From NCBI RefSeq assembly GCF_036289385.1, contig NZ_JAYFFH010000007.1, positions 58,099-122,098 on the forward strand: 64,000 bases of DNA, written 5' to 3'. The position numbers and the translations under genes were made by a program. This document shows positions 42,042-50,798 of this stretch, in pieces. This stretch comes from Anaerofustis butyriciformans (GTDB lineage: Bacteria; Bacillota; Clostridia; Eubacteriales; Anaerofustaceae). Under the pieces are notes generated by a model. The model saw only the letters and a list, made by a program, of their open reading frames with translations. It was not told the origin of the DNA and ran no database searches. Position 1 is the first letter of the stretch; every line of letters starts with the position of its first letter.

Positions 42042-42934
42042 ATATAATCTTCTAATTTTTCAATGTATTTCTTTGCCGGTATGCTAAGGCTTGCATTTTT
42101 GTGTTTTATATAACCAAGTCTTATGACTTCATCAGATTCAAGAGGAATTGAAACAAGGTTGCTTCCGTTAAGTTCAACACTTAAAATACCCGTTGTTATG
42201 GTATATCCCTGAAGACCTATAAGAAGGTTTGAAAGAGTTGCTCTGTCACTTACTAAAAGATTTTTCTTATGAGAAAGCGTACTTAAAATTTCTTCCGAGA
42301 AATAAAAAGAATTATATGTACCTTGTTCAAAGGAAACTCTTGGATATGGATCAAGGTCTTCTATAGTAAGTTTTTCTTTTTTTGCAAGGGGATTATCTAT
42401 GCTTATAAAAATATGAGGTCTTGCATCGAAAAGGTGAGTAAAAACTAAGCCGTTATCTTTTAAAATTTTATTTATTACTTTTTCGTTAAAATCGTTTAAA
42501 TAAATTACTCCAATTTCGCTTCTAAGATTTTTTACATCCTCTATTATTTCATGGGTTTTGCTTTCTCTTATGGCAAACTCATATTCGTCTTTATCAAATT
42601 CTTTAACCATGTTTACAAAGGCGTGAACGGAAAAAGCATAATGCTGTGTGGAAACAGAGAATATTCTTTTTGATGGAGTTTTATTCATATATCTTTGCTC
42701 CAAAAGTTCTGCTTGTTCTATAACTTGTCTTGCGTATCCCAAAAATTCGGCACCATCTGAGGACAGAGATATACCTCTGTTTGAACGGACAAATATTTCA
42801 ATGCCAAGTTCGTTTTCAAGTTCTTTTACGGATTTTGAAAGACTTGGTTGAGTTATGAATAATCTGCTTGCAGCTTCGTTTATTGAACCGCAGTTTACTA
42901 TTTCTATTATGTATTTAAGTTGTTGTAATGTCAT
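42023..42934 (-). CDS. LysR-family transcriptional regulator
   Basis: 303 aa. The N-terminal winged HTH (MTLQQLKYIIEIVNCGSINEAASRLFITQPSLSKSVKELE) is followed by a periplasmic-binding-like effector domain (about 92-295). The subtype resembles CysL/YtlI/Mdr-like regulators of sulfur or methionine metabolism, but effector residues cannot be read out. Neighbours are a MetE-like gene (downstream, same strand) and a DedA gene (divergent). Regulation of the MetE-like gene is plausible, unproven. Confidence 0.92.
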   Translation of the reverse strand: MTLQQLKYIIEIVNCGSINEAASRLFITQPSLSKSVKELENELGIEIFVRSNRGISLSSDGAEFLGYARQVIEQAELLEQRYMNKTPSKRIFSVSTQHYAFSVHAFVNMVKEFDKDEYEFAIRESKTHEIIEDVKNLRSEIGVIYLNDFNEKVINKILKDNGLVFTHLFDARPHIFISIDNPLAKKEKLTIEDLDPYPRVSFEQGTYNSFYFSEEILSTLSHKKNLLVSDRATLSNLLIGLQGYTITTGILSVELNGSNLVSIPLESDEVIRLGYIKHKNASLSIPAKKYIEKLEDYIKEYQY

Positions 42935-43052
42935 TTTATTTTACCTAAATTTTACATTCCTTTAATTTTTCTTTAATTAGTATGCAATATATTATATCAT
43001 ACAAAAATATAATATACATATAAATTGTTTTAGAAAGTAAAAGAGGGGATTT

Positions 43053-43658
43053 ATGCAAGAAACACTGTTAAGTTTTATTAGAGATTACGGATATATTGGG
43101 ATAATGATTTTAATACTTGTTGAAAATATTTTTCCACCGATTCCTTCAGAGGTTGTTTTGTTGTTTGGGGGATATATGGTAGTTGCAGCAGGGTTAAACC
43201 CGATTGTTGTAATTATTTTTGCAACGATAGGTGCAATTCTTGGTGCGGTTATACTTTATATACTCGGGTATATGTTTAAAAGGGAAAAACTTAGAGATTT
43301 GTTTTCCAGTAGATTCGGAAAAATTTTACATTTAAAACCTGAATATATTGATTTAAGTTATAATTGGTTTTTAAAATTTGAAAATAAGGCTGTGTTTATA
43401 TGCAGATGTATACCTGTAGCAAGGAGTCTTATATCAATTCCTGCGGGACTTTCCAGAATGAAGTTTTCTTATTTTATTATATTAAGTACACTTGGTACAT
43501 TGATATGGAATACTTTACTTGTTTTTCTTGGTGTTATTCTTGGAGATGCATGGGAAAGTTTTCTTCCTTATTTTAAAAGCTATTCAAACATAGTTTGGAT
43601 ATTGATTTTTGCTTTCATTATTATTTATATTTTAAGATACAAAAAAGGTAAAAAATAG
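43053..43658 (+). CDS. DedA family membrane protein
   Basis: 201 aa with about five membrane segments. Family motifs are NIFPPIPSEVVLLFGGYM, GAILGAVILYILGYMFKRE, FKFxxxA-like KFENKAVFICRCIPVARSLISIPAGLSRM and LGTLIWNTLLVFLGVILGD. DedA/VTT proteins flip undecaprenyl phosphate or phospholipids in the membrane. AGAGGGG precedes the ATG. Confidence 0.93.
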   Translation: MQETLLSFIRDYGYIGIMILILVENIFPPIPSEVVLLFGGYMVVAAGLNPIVVIIFATIGAILGAVILYILGYMFKREKLRDLFSSRFGKILHLKPEYIDLSYNWFLKFENKAVFICRCIPVARSLISIPAGLSRMKFSYFIILSTLGTLIWNTLLVFLGVILGDAWESFLPYFKSYSNIVWILIFAFIIIYILRYKKGKK

Positions 43659-43676
43659 CCGATATATAGGCAAATC

Positions 43677-43705
43677 TTGACAAAAAAATAAACTTAATAT
43701 AAAAT
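43677..43705 (+). promoter_or_regulatory. Promoter ahead of putP
   Basis: TTGACA (43677-43682), 17-bp spacer, TAAAAT (43700-43705). The predicted start is immediately before the hairpin at 43709. Confidence 0.6.
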
Positions 43706-43708
43706 ATT

Positions 43709-43745
43709 ACAAAGGTACTATTTTCATAGGACCTTTGTTTTTTAT
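43709..43745 (+). terminator. Hairpin with T-tract between dedA and putP
   Basis: ACAAAGGT-A-CTAT-TTTC-ATAG-G-ACCTTTGT then TTTTTT. It can end dedA transcription. It also lies in the first bases of the putP leader, so it might act as an attenuator. Confidence 0.8.
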
Positions 43746-43770
43746 AATTAAAAAGATAGGAGAAATTGTA

Positions 43771-45306
43771 ATGGAGGCAAACCAAATAGGAATGCTTGCG
43801 GTCATATTTATTTATTTAATAGGTATGGTTGTTATTGGAGCATTTTTATCAAAACAAAACGAGACGGCTCACGATTTTTATTTAGGAGGAAGAAAACTTG
43901 GACCTTTTGTAACGGCTATGAGTGCCGAGGCCTCTGATATGAGTAGTTGGTTACTTATGGGACTACCTGGAGTTGCTTATTTATCAGGTATAGCCGATGC
44001 AGGATGGACAGCTTTAGGTCTTGCAATAGGTACATATGTAAACTGGCTTATTATAGCAAAAAGAATAAGATTATATACGGAAGTTTCAAAGAACTCTTTT
44101 ACTCTTCCTGATTTCTTTTCAAATAGGTTTAGAGATAAAAAGAAGATTTTAATGCTTATATCTTCATTATTTATAATTATTTTCTTTATTCCTTATACTG
44201 CTTCAGGATTCGCTGCTTGCGGTAAATTATTCTCAAGTTTATTTGGTATTGATTATTTTACCGCAATGGTTGTAAGTGCAGTGGTTATTATTTTATATAC
44301 AGCAATGGGAGGTTTCCTTGCTGCAAGCACTACAGATTTTATTCAAAGTATAATCATGTCAGTTGCTCTTGTTATTATTCTTGTTTTTGGAATAAGTGCC
44401 GCAGGCGGTATGGATATGGTAATAAACAATGCAAAAGAACTTCCCGGATATTTGAGTATGGTTTCAACTCATAATATGACAACGGGCAGCGCTGAAAGTT
44501 ACGGCTTTTTAACAATCGTTTCAAAAATGGCTTGGGGACTTGGCTATTTTGGAATGCCTCATATATTACTTCGTTTTATGGCTATTGAAGATAAAGACAA
44601 ACTTAAAATTTCAAGAAGAGTTGCTTCTATATGGGTTGTAATTTCTATGTTTGCTTCTATTTTGATAGGTATAATTGGTTATGGAATGACAAAAGCATCT
44701 GTTATTCCATTCCTTGAAGGAACATCTTCTGAAACAGTAATAGTTAAAATTGCAAATGTACTAAGTACACATGGATGGATATTTGCTTGTTTTGCCGGTG
44801 TAATACTTGCAGGTATTCTTGCTTCAACAATGTCTACTGCGGATTCACAACTTCTTGCTGCTTCTTCAAGTGTATCTGAAAACATTATAGGTGGTTTCTT
44901 TGGTAAAGAACTTGATGGTAAAAAGAGAATGGTTGTAGCAAGAGGATGTCTTATTGCAATTGCTGTTCTTGGTATTTTCCTTGCAAAAGATCCAAACAGC
45001 TCAGTATTCTCTATTGTATCATTTGCATGGGCAGGTTTTGGTGCTGTATTTGGACCAGTTGTATTATTTGCTCTTTTCTGGAGAAGAGCTAATAAATACG
45101 GTGCAATTGCTTCAATGATTTCCGGTGGGGCTATGGTATTCTTATGGAAATACGTTATAAGTAATTTAGGCGGTTTATTTGATATTTATGAATTATTACC
45201 AGCTTTCTTAACAGGTTGTATATTTATGGTTGTGGTAAGTCTTCTTACTCCTGAACCTGAAAAAGAAATAACTGATGAATATGATAAAGTACAAAGTTTA
45301 TTATAA
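43771..45306 (+). CDS. putP: Sodium/proline symporter PutP
   Basis: 511 aa from the ATG at 43771, which has ATAGGAGA upstream; an in-frame ATG at 43735 lies inside the preceding hairpin/T-tract and is rejected. Sodium:solute symporter fold with about 13 membrane segments. PutP signatures include DFYLGGRKLGPFVTAMSAEASDMSSWLLMGLPG, TLPDFFSNRF, FFIPYTASGFAACGKLF and ILASTMSTADSQLLAASSS. Imports proline for nutrition or osmoprotection. Confidence 0.94.
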   Translation: MEANQIGMLAVIFIYLIGMVVIGAFLSKQNETAHDFYLGGRKLGPFVTAMSAEASDMSSWLLMGLPGVAYLSGIADAGWTALGLAIGTYVNWLIIAKRIRLYTEVSKNSFTLPDFFSNRFRDKKKILMLISSLFIIIFFIPYTASGFAACGKLFSSLFGIDYFTAMVVSAVVIILYTAMGGFLAASTTDFIQSIIMSVALVIILVFGISAAGGMDMVINNAKELPGYLSMVSTHNMTTGSAESYGFLTIVSKMAWGLGYFGMPHILLRFMAIEDKDKLKISRRVASIWVVISMFASILIGIIGYGMTKASVIPFLEGTSSETVIVKIANVLSTHGWIFACFAGVILAGILASTMSTADSQLLAASSSVSENIIGGFFGKELDGKKRMVVARGCLIAIAVLGIFLAKDPNSSVFSIVSFAWAGFGAVFGPVVLFALFWRRANKYGAIASMISGGAMVFLWKYVISNLGGLFDIYELLPAFLTGCIFMVVVSLLTPEPEKEITDEYDKVQSLL

Positions 45307-45314
45307 TTTTTCTT

Positions 45315-45340
45315 AAAAGCGGAGTTATCCGCTTTTTTAT
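45315..45340 (+). terminator. Terminator of putP
   Basis: AAAAGCGGA-GTTA-TCCGCTTTT with T-tract. Confidence 0.9.
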
Positions 45341-45433
45341 TTTTGTTTAAATAATTTATATATTCTTAAGGTTGAGTTAAATAAAAATATATTATATAAT
45401 TTTTATATATTTTAGGAACGAAAGGTGATAAAA

Positions 45434-45898
45434 ATGAAGTGTCCACATTGCGGTTTTAGCGAAAGTAAAGTTATAGATTCAAGACCTACTGATGATAATA
45501 CGGCTATAAGAAGGAGAAGAGAGTGTTTATCTTGTGCAAAAAGATTTACAACTTATGAAAAAATAGAAACGATACCTTTAATTGTAGTTAAGAAAAATGG
45601 TACTAGAGAAGCTTTTGACAGAAATAAACTTATGAACGGTATAATAAAATCATGTGAAAAAAGACCTGTTTCTATTGAGCAGATAGAACATGTTGTAAAT
45701 GAAATAGAAAGTAATATTCAAAAAATAGCAAAGAAAGAAATACCATCAAATTTAATAGGTGAAGAGATAATGAAATACCTAAAAGATTTAGATGAAGTTT
45801 CTTATGTAAGATTTGCTTCTGTTTATAGACAGTTTAAAGATGTAAATAGCTTTATGGATGAACTTAAAAGTATGTTAAACGAGCGAGGAAATAAATAA
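45434..45898 (+). CDS. nrdR: Transcriptional repressor NrdR
   Basis: 154 aa from the ATG at 45434 (AAAGG eight bases upstream), giving the canonical MKCPHCG start; a GTG at 45425 is possible but poorer. A zinc ribbon (CPHC...CLSC, RRRRECLSCAKRFTTYE) is followed by an ATP-cone (IVVKKNGTREAFDRNKLMNGI). Represses ribonucleotide reductase genes according to (d)ATP level. Its stop overlaps the start of the NUDIX gene. Confidence 0.96.
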   Translation: MKCPHCGFSESKVIDSRPTDDNTAIRRRRECLSCAKRFTTYEKIETIPLIVVKKNGTREAFDRNKLMNGIIKSCEKRPVSIEQIEHVVNEIESNIQKIAKKEIPSNLIGEEIMKYLKDLDEVSYVRFASVYRQFKDVNSFMDELKSMLNERGNK

Positions 45899-46434
45899 TG
45901 GAAATAAAAGAAACCGTTATTAAAACCGAAAAGCTTTTAAGTGGGAATATATTTGATGTAAAAAGAGATACTGTCATACTTTCAAACGGAAATGAAGCAA
46001 CAAGAGATAATGTTGAACATATGGGAGCTTGTGCTATTTTAGCAATAGATGAATATGATAATGTTATTTTAGTAAAACAGTTTAGATGCTCTATTTATGA
46101 TGTTACAGATGAAATTCCCGCTGGTAAATTAGAAAAGGGAGAAGATCCTGATGTTGCAGCTTTAAGAGAACTCGAAGAAGAGACAGGATATACTTCTCGT
46201 AATATAATCCCATATATGAAATTTTATCCTGATATAGGATTAGGTAATCAATTAATATATGTATATTTAGCAAAGGATTTGGTTAAAACCTGTCAAGATT
46301 TGGATGATGATGAGTTTATAAATGTATATAAAATAAATATAAAAGAATTAAAACAAAAGATTTTTGAAGGAAAAATAACAGATTCAAAAATTATTGTTCC
46401 CTTTCTTAAATATTGTTTAGAAAATAATATTTAA
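45898..46434 (+). CDS. NUDIX hydrolase, ADP-ribose pyrophosphatase-like
   Basis: 178 aa, ATG overlapping the nrdR stop. The Nudix box is complete: GKLEKGEDPDVAALRELEEETGY (G-x5-E-x7-R-E-x2-E-E-x-G). VKQFRCSIYDVTDEIPAGK and FYPDIGLGNQLIYVYLA are typical of the ADP-ribose pyrophosphatase (NudF/YqkG) branch. Cytoplasmic housekeeping enzyme that hydrolyses ADP-ribose. Confidence 0.92.
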   Translation: MEIKETVIKTEKLLSGNIFDVKRDTVILSNGNEATRDNVEHMGACAILAIDEYDNVILVKQFRCSIYDVTDEIPAGKLEKGEDPDVAALRELEEETGYTSRNIIPYMKFYPDIGLGNQLIYVYLAKDLVKTCQDLDDDEFINVYKINIKELKQKIFEGKITDSKIIVPFLKYCLENNI

Positions 46435-46453
46435 ACAGTCATAAAATATAAAT

Positions 46454-46491
46454 AAGGACATACCCTTTATTAATAGGGCATGTCTTTTTTA
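46454..46491 (+). terminator. Terminator of nrdR-nudix
   Basis: GACATACCCT ... AGGGCATGTC (one mismatch) followed by six T. Confidence 0.82.
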
Positions 46492-46519
46492 TGTCACAAA
46501 AAATAAGGAATAATATTTT

Positions 46520-47152
46520 ATGATTAGAGAATTTATAAATTATCATTTTATGGAAAACAAAAATAAATATTTATTTTTTATTCTTGTTTTTATTCTTGGA
46601 ATTATAATAGGAGGAGTCAGTATATATTTTTTAAGCTCTACACAATTGGATGAGCTTAAAAATTACATAGGTTCGTTTTTTGAACTTCTTACAAAAGACA
46701 CATCAAGTATAGACAGTAAAAAGATTTTTACTCAAACAATGTATTCGGATATAAAAATATATATTTTTCTTCTTATTTTGGGGCTTAGTGCAATAAGCAT
46801 TTTATATTCTATAAGTATAATGTTTTACAAAGGTTTTTTGTTTGGTTTTGTAATAACGTTTTTTATATCTTCTTATGGTTTTAAAGGAATTTTATTTTTA
46901 ATTTGTGTTTTGATAATTCCAAATATAATTAAAAATTTTGCCTTGATGTTTGCCTTTGTGATGTCTTCTTGTTTTAAAAGTTCAATTCAAAAAAACAATA
47001 AGAACAAATATGGTAAAGTGAGAAATTCTTCTTTTTATTTTAGATATACTATATACATAGTAGTGGCTTTTTTATTTAATGTTATAGGTATATGTTTTGA
47101 AAGTTATGTTGCTCCTATGCTTATGGTATTATTTTCTTCTTCTTTTTTGTAA
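46520..47152 (+). CDS. spoIIM: Stage II sporulation protein M
   Basis: 210 aa with five membrane segments (about 18-38, 76-97, 100-125, 128-152, 175-205). SpoIIM begins with MIREFINYHFMENKNKYLFFILVFILGIIIG, followed by a long extracytoplasmic loop; this N-terminal pattern and the size match. With SpoIID and SpoIIP it drives septal wall remodelling and engulfment of the forespore. Upstream of dacF and possibly co-expressed with it. Supports a spore-forming ancestry together with cotJ. Confidence 0.88.
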   Translation: MIREFINYHFMENKNKYLFFILVFILGIIIGGVSIYFLSSTQLDELKNYIGSFFELLTKDTSSIDSKKIFTQTMYSDIKIYIFLLILGLSAISILYSISIMFYKGFLFGFVITFFISSYGFKGILFLICVLIIPNIIKNFALMFAFVMSSCFKSSIQKNNKNKYGKVRNSSFYFRYTIYIVVAFLFNVIGICFESYVAPMLMVLFSSSFL

Positions 47153-47206
47153 TAATATTAATATTTATATTTTGCTTTAATAAATATTAAAAGGGAGGAG
47201 AAAATT

Positions 47207-48379
47207 ATGTTAAAAAGAATAAGTTCTATAGTATTAATATTTGCTTTTTTGTTTAATATTATGCCTACTTTTGTAAAAGGGGCAGAAGAGGAAAAAGTAG
47301 ATTTGAACATAAAAAGTAAGGCTGTAGTTTTAATGGATTCGTCAAGCGGAAAGGTTTTGTATCAAAAAAACATGAATAAGAAACTTCCTTTGGCAAGCGT
47401 TACAAAAGTTATGACGATACTATTGATATTAGAAGCCATTGATAATAAAACCATCAATATGTCCGATATGGTTACAATATCAGATTACGCAAGTAACATG
47501 GGAGGGAGTCAGCTTTATCTTGAACAAGGAGAGATGCGAAGTGTTGAAGAGCTTTTGAATGCAATTATAATAGAAAGTGCAAACGATGCTTGTGCTGCAA
47601 TGGGAGAATTTATAGGGGGGAGCATTGAGAAATTTGTTCTTATGATGAATGAAAAAGCAAAGAGTCTCGGAATGAAAAATACTCATTTTGTAAATTCAAA
47701 CGGACTTCCCGTGGATAATCACTATTCAAGTGCTTATGATATTGCATTAATGACAAAAGAAGTGTGTAAGTATCCTGATGTTTTTAAAATAAGTTCCACT
47801 TGGCAGAAAACCATAAAAATAGGTAAAAATAATGATAAAGAGAGACTTCTTAATAATACAAACAAACTTTTAAAAATGAATGATAATGTTGATGGGTTAA
47901 AAACAGGGTATACGGCTGATGCGGGACACTGTATTTCTGCTACGGGTAAAAAGGGAGATCTTCGTCTTATTGTAGTTATTTTAAATGCTCCAGATTCCAA
48001 AACAAGATTTGAAGAAGCAAACAAGCTTTTAAACTATGGCTTTAGTAATTACAAAGGAACAAATATTGTAACTAAGGGAGGAGAGTTTGGAGAAATTAAA
48101 ATAAACAAAGGTAATGAGTATAATGTTAAGGTAGTTGCAAAGGATAATTTTACAGTTTTAAGCGGTAAAAATGAAAATGAAAAATATACAACCGATATAA
48201 AATTAAACAGTAGTGTGATTAATGCACCTGTAAAAGAAGGGCAGAAAGTAGGGGTAATAAATGTAAAAGAAGGGAGTGACATTATAGGAAGTGTGGATTT
48301 AGTTATTTCTAAAAAAATTGAAAAAATAAATATAATAACATATGTGTTAAATATGTTTAAAAAATTTATAATTATATAG
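47207..48379 (+). CDS. dacF: D-alanyl-D-alanine carboxypeptidase (DacF/PBP5 type)
   Basis: 390 aa. Signal peptide about 1-25. Penicillin-binding motifs: Ser64-x-x-Lys67 (ASVTKVM), SxN at 124-126 (ESANDACA) and KTG (DGLKTGYT, about 228). The PBP5 C-terminal beta domain occupies about 275-365, and a C-terminal amphipathic/hydrophobic tail (NIITYVLNMFKKFIII) anchors it to the membrane. Removes terminal D-Ala from peptidoglycan stem peptides. GGGAGGAG precedes the ATG. In bacilli the dacF paralogue is a forespore gene, consistent with spoIIM next door. Confidence 0.93.
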   Translation: MLKRISSIVLIFAFLFNIMPTFVKGAEEEKVDLNIKSKAVVLMDSSSGKVLYQKNMNKKLPLASVTKVMTILLILEAIDNKTINMSDMVTISDYASNMGGSQLYLEQGEMRSVEELLNAIIIESANDACAAMGEFIGGSIEKFVLMMNEKAKSLGMKNTHFVNSNGLPVDNHYSSAYDIALMTKEVCKYPDVFKISSTWQKTIKIGKNNDKERLLNNTNKLLKMNDNVDGLKTGYTADAGHCISATGKKGDLRLIVVILNAPDSKTRFEEANKLLNYGFSNYKGTNIVTKGGEFGEIKINKGNEYNVKVVAKDNFTVLSGKNENEKYTTDIKLNSSVINAPVKEGQKVGVINVKEGSDIIGSVDLVISKKIEKINIITYVLNMFKKFIII

Positions 48380-48415
48380 TTTTTATATTTTATTACATAA
48401 GTTCATTATAAAAAT

Positions 48416-48441
48416 AAAATCCCGAAATATATCGGGATTTT
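48416..48441. terminator. Bidirectional terminator
   Basis: AAAATCCCGA-AATATA-TCGGGATTTT between convergent dacF and the PHP gene. Confidence 0.9.
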
Positions 48442-48446
48442 ATATA

Positions 48447-49328
48447 TTAATTTAATTTTAAATTTTTTGAATGTTCGTATATTCCTTTTATAGCCTGTTC
48501 GTTATTGTCTGTTTGTACACATCCAAGTGCGTTTTTAGGTTTGAAACTTCCGTGAAAATCACTTCCACAGGTGTAAAATAAATTATTTTTTATTGCATAA
48601 TTTTTGTACTTTTCACTTTGCTCGTTTGTATGAGATGTATAATATGCTTCAACACCGTCAATTCCATATTCCTTAAGCTCGTCAAGTATATGTGTTTCAT
48701 CTTTTATGTCGACTCCCGGATGAGCTATTACACAGGCTCCACATGCATTTTTTATAACTTTTATTAAATCTTTACTACTTGGCATATAAGTAGGGGCATA
48801 AAGTTCTTTGCCTACTCCGAAAGCTTCTCTGGAAAGAGTTATTATGCTTTCAATATTTGGCTGTAATCCATGTATTAATCGGTGGTTTCTGTTTTCTTCT
48901 TCAATTAATATAGCATGAATATATGCTGATAAAAGAGGTATATCGCCTGTTGCATAATCAAAGACCTCTTTTTCATTTATTTTTAGTCCTTTTTCTCTAA
49001 TTAAATCAATTTGTTTTTGTATACCGTCTTTTCTTCCTTGCCATATTTTATCTATTTCTTCATTTAAAGCTTTATCGTCTACATCTATTCCATATCCAAG
49101 CATATGAAGAAGTTTACCATTGTGTGAGACAAATATTTCCGTTGCAGGTATAACGGTTATGTCTTTGTTTTTTGCGTATTCTAAAGCTTTTTTTACGTTT
49201 GCTATGCTTTCATGGTCTGCTATTGCAATATATTTAAGTCCTTCTTCAATTGCCATATCAATTATTTTTTCGACTTCTACTTCACCATCGGAACTTGCGT
49301 TTGAATGGATGTGTAAATCTATTTTCAT
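48447..49328 (-). CDS. PHP-domain phosphoesterase (RNase AM/YciV-like)
   Basis: 293 aa. PHP metal-binding residues: His6 and His8 (DLHIHSNASSDGE), IADHESIANV, PATEIFVSHNGKLLHMLGYGID, VIAHPGVDI and CGSDFHGSFK. Family members hydrolyse 3',5'-nucleoside bisphosphates and short 5' RNA ends. Overlaps mtaB by 4 bp, so the two are coupled. Confidence 0.9.
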   Translation of the reverse strand: MKIDLHIHSNASSDGEVEVEKIIDMAIEEGLKYIAIADHESIANVKKALEYAKNKDITVIPATEIFVSHNGKLLHMLGYGIDVDDKALNEEIDKIWQGRKDGIQKQIDLIREKGLKINEKEVFDYATGDIPLLSAYIHAILIEEENRNHRLIHGLQPNIESIITLSREAFGVGKELYAPTYMPSSKDLIKVIKNACGACVIAHPGVDIKDETHILDELKEYGIDGVEAYYTSHTNEQSEKYKNYAIKNNLFYTCGSDFHGSFKPKNALGCVQTDNNEQAIKGIYEHSKNLKLN

Positions 49329-50608
49329 AATAATTCCCCTTCCAAATGTGTTTGGTTTTGACCTGTTATTTTTACATTTACTATTTTATTAAATATGTCT
49401 TTTTCGCTTTTAACTTCAACATATATATAATTTTCACTGTAACCTTCGTAAATATTATCGCTAAGTTTCTTTTCTATTAATACTTTTTGGGTGCTTCCCT
49501 TCATGTTTTCCAAAAATTCATGTCTTTTTTTAAGCATTATTTGTTTTAATTCTTTTGCTCTTTTACTTTTTGTTTCTTTTGTGTTTTGGTTTTTCATTGT
49601 ACTGGCAGGTGTTCCATGTTTTGGTGAAAATGGGAAGATATGAATATATGAAAATCCAATTTTTTCTGCGAATTTTTTTGTTGTTTCAAAATCTTCATCA
49701 TTTTCATTTGGGAAACCAACTATAATATCTGTTGTTATTCCGGGATTATCGAAATACTTTCTTACTTTTGTTACTATGTCAAAGTATTCTTTAGTGTTGT
49801 AATGTCTGTTCATTTCCTTCAATGTTTTATCACATCCGCTTTGAAGAGAAATATGGAAATGAGGACAGAAAGATTTAAGTTTGCTTAATCTTTCTAGAAA
49901 ATTATCGCTTAATAATTTAGGTTCAAGTGACCCAAGTCTTATTCTGTCAACCTGGTTTTGGTTATCAATTATTTCAAGTAATTCTATAAGGTTTTCTCCT
50001 GTGTCTGCTTTATATGATGCAATGTGGATACCTGTGATTACAACTTCCCTATATCCTCTTTTGCTTAGTTCTTCAATTTGATTTAAGACTTTTTCAACTG
50101 ATGCATTTTTTAATACGCCTCTTGCGTAGGGGATAATGCAGTAAGAACAAAACATATTGCATCCGTCTTGAACTTTTATAAAAGCTCTGCTTTTGCCTTC
50201 ATATGTTGTAATTCCTACTTTATCAAAATCTTTACTGTCTTCTTCTATGTTATATACTTTATTTTTACTTAATTTGAATTCATTAATATAATCTATAATT
50301 TTTTCTCTTTTATGTGTTCCGCATATGATATCCGCACTTTCTACTTTTTGTGCTTCTTCAAAGTTACTTTGAGCAAAGCAACCTGTTAATACTGTTATGG
50401 CATTCTCGTTTTGGTGCTTTAATCTTCTAACAATTTGTTTGCTTTTTCTTTCGCTTTCGTTTGTTACCGCACAGGTATTTATAACATATACATCGGCTTT
50501 TTCATGAGAGTCAACTATCTCGTATCCGTTTTCTTTGAATAATTCTATCATTGCTTGTGTATCGTAACTATTTACTCTGCAACCCAGAGTGTAAAATGCT
50601 GCTTTCAA
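49325..50608 (-). CDS. mtaB: tRNA (N6-threonylcarbamoyladenosine-37-C2)-methylthiotransferase MtaB
   Basis: 427 aa. The UPF0004 domain has its first Fe-S cysteines in YTLGCRVNSYDTQAM, NTCAVT and LTGCFAQ. The radical-SAM motif CNMFCSYCIIP (CxxxCxxC) and GFPNENDEDFE follow. The C-terminal TRAM domain ends at NVKITGQNQTHLEGEL. The short form starting MKAAFYTLGCRVN is diagnostic for MtaB rather than MiaB. Converts t6A37 to ms2t6A in tRNA-Lys. Confidence 0.95.
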   Translation of the reverse strand: MKAAFYTLGCRVNSYDTQAMIELFKENGYEIVDSHEKADVYVINTCAVTNESERKSKQIVRRLKHQNENAITVLTGCFAQSNFEEAQKVESADIICGTHKREKIIDYINEFKLSKNKVYNIEEDSKDFDKVGITTYEGKSRAFIKVQDGCNMFCSYCIIPYARGVLKNASVEKVLNQIEELSKRGYREVVITGIHIASYKADTGENLIELLEIIDNQNQVDRIRLGSLEPKLLSDNFLERLSKLKSFCPHFHISLQSGCDKTLKEMNRHYNTKEYFDIVTKVRKYFDNPGITTDIIVGFPNENDEDFETTKKFAEKIGFSYIHIFPFSPKHGTPASTMKNQNTKETKSKRAKELKQIMLKKRHEFLENMKGSTQKVLIEKKLSDNIYEGYSENYIYVEVKSEKDIFNKIVNVKITGQNQTHLEGELL

Positions 50609-50663
50609 AATGTATCTCCTTTTTTTCTGTTTGTTTTATTATATCACAAATTAAAATATAATG

Positions 50664-50691
50664 CATTTGTAAAATATATTACAAATGTAAT
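50664..50691. promoter_or_regulatory. Overlapping inverted repeats upstream of the alcohol dehydrogenase
   Basis: CATTTGTAA-AATATA-TTACAAATG (50664-50687, perfect 9-bp arms) overlaps ATTACA-AA-TGTAAT (50678-50691). A related TTACATTACAAAAGTA follows at about 50706. Likely operator array 40-60 bp upstream of the -35 box, perhaps an activator or repressor site. Confidence 0.55.
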
Positions 50692-50731
50692 AATTTGATT
50701 AAAATTTACATTACAAAAGTATTAAAAATTA

Positions 50732-50759
50732 TTGACTATAAAAAAATTGGTGGTATAAT
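50732..50759 (+). promoter_or_regulatory. Promoter of the alcohol dehydrogenase gene
   Basis: TTGACT (50732-50737), 16-bp spacer, TATAAT (50754-50759). Confidence 0.8.
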
Positions 50760-50798
50760 ATAGGTAATGATAACGAATTAATAAAGGAGATTTTTAAA

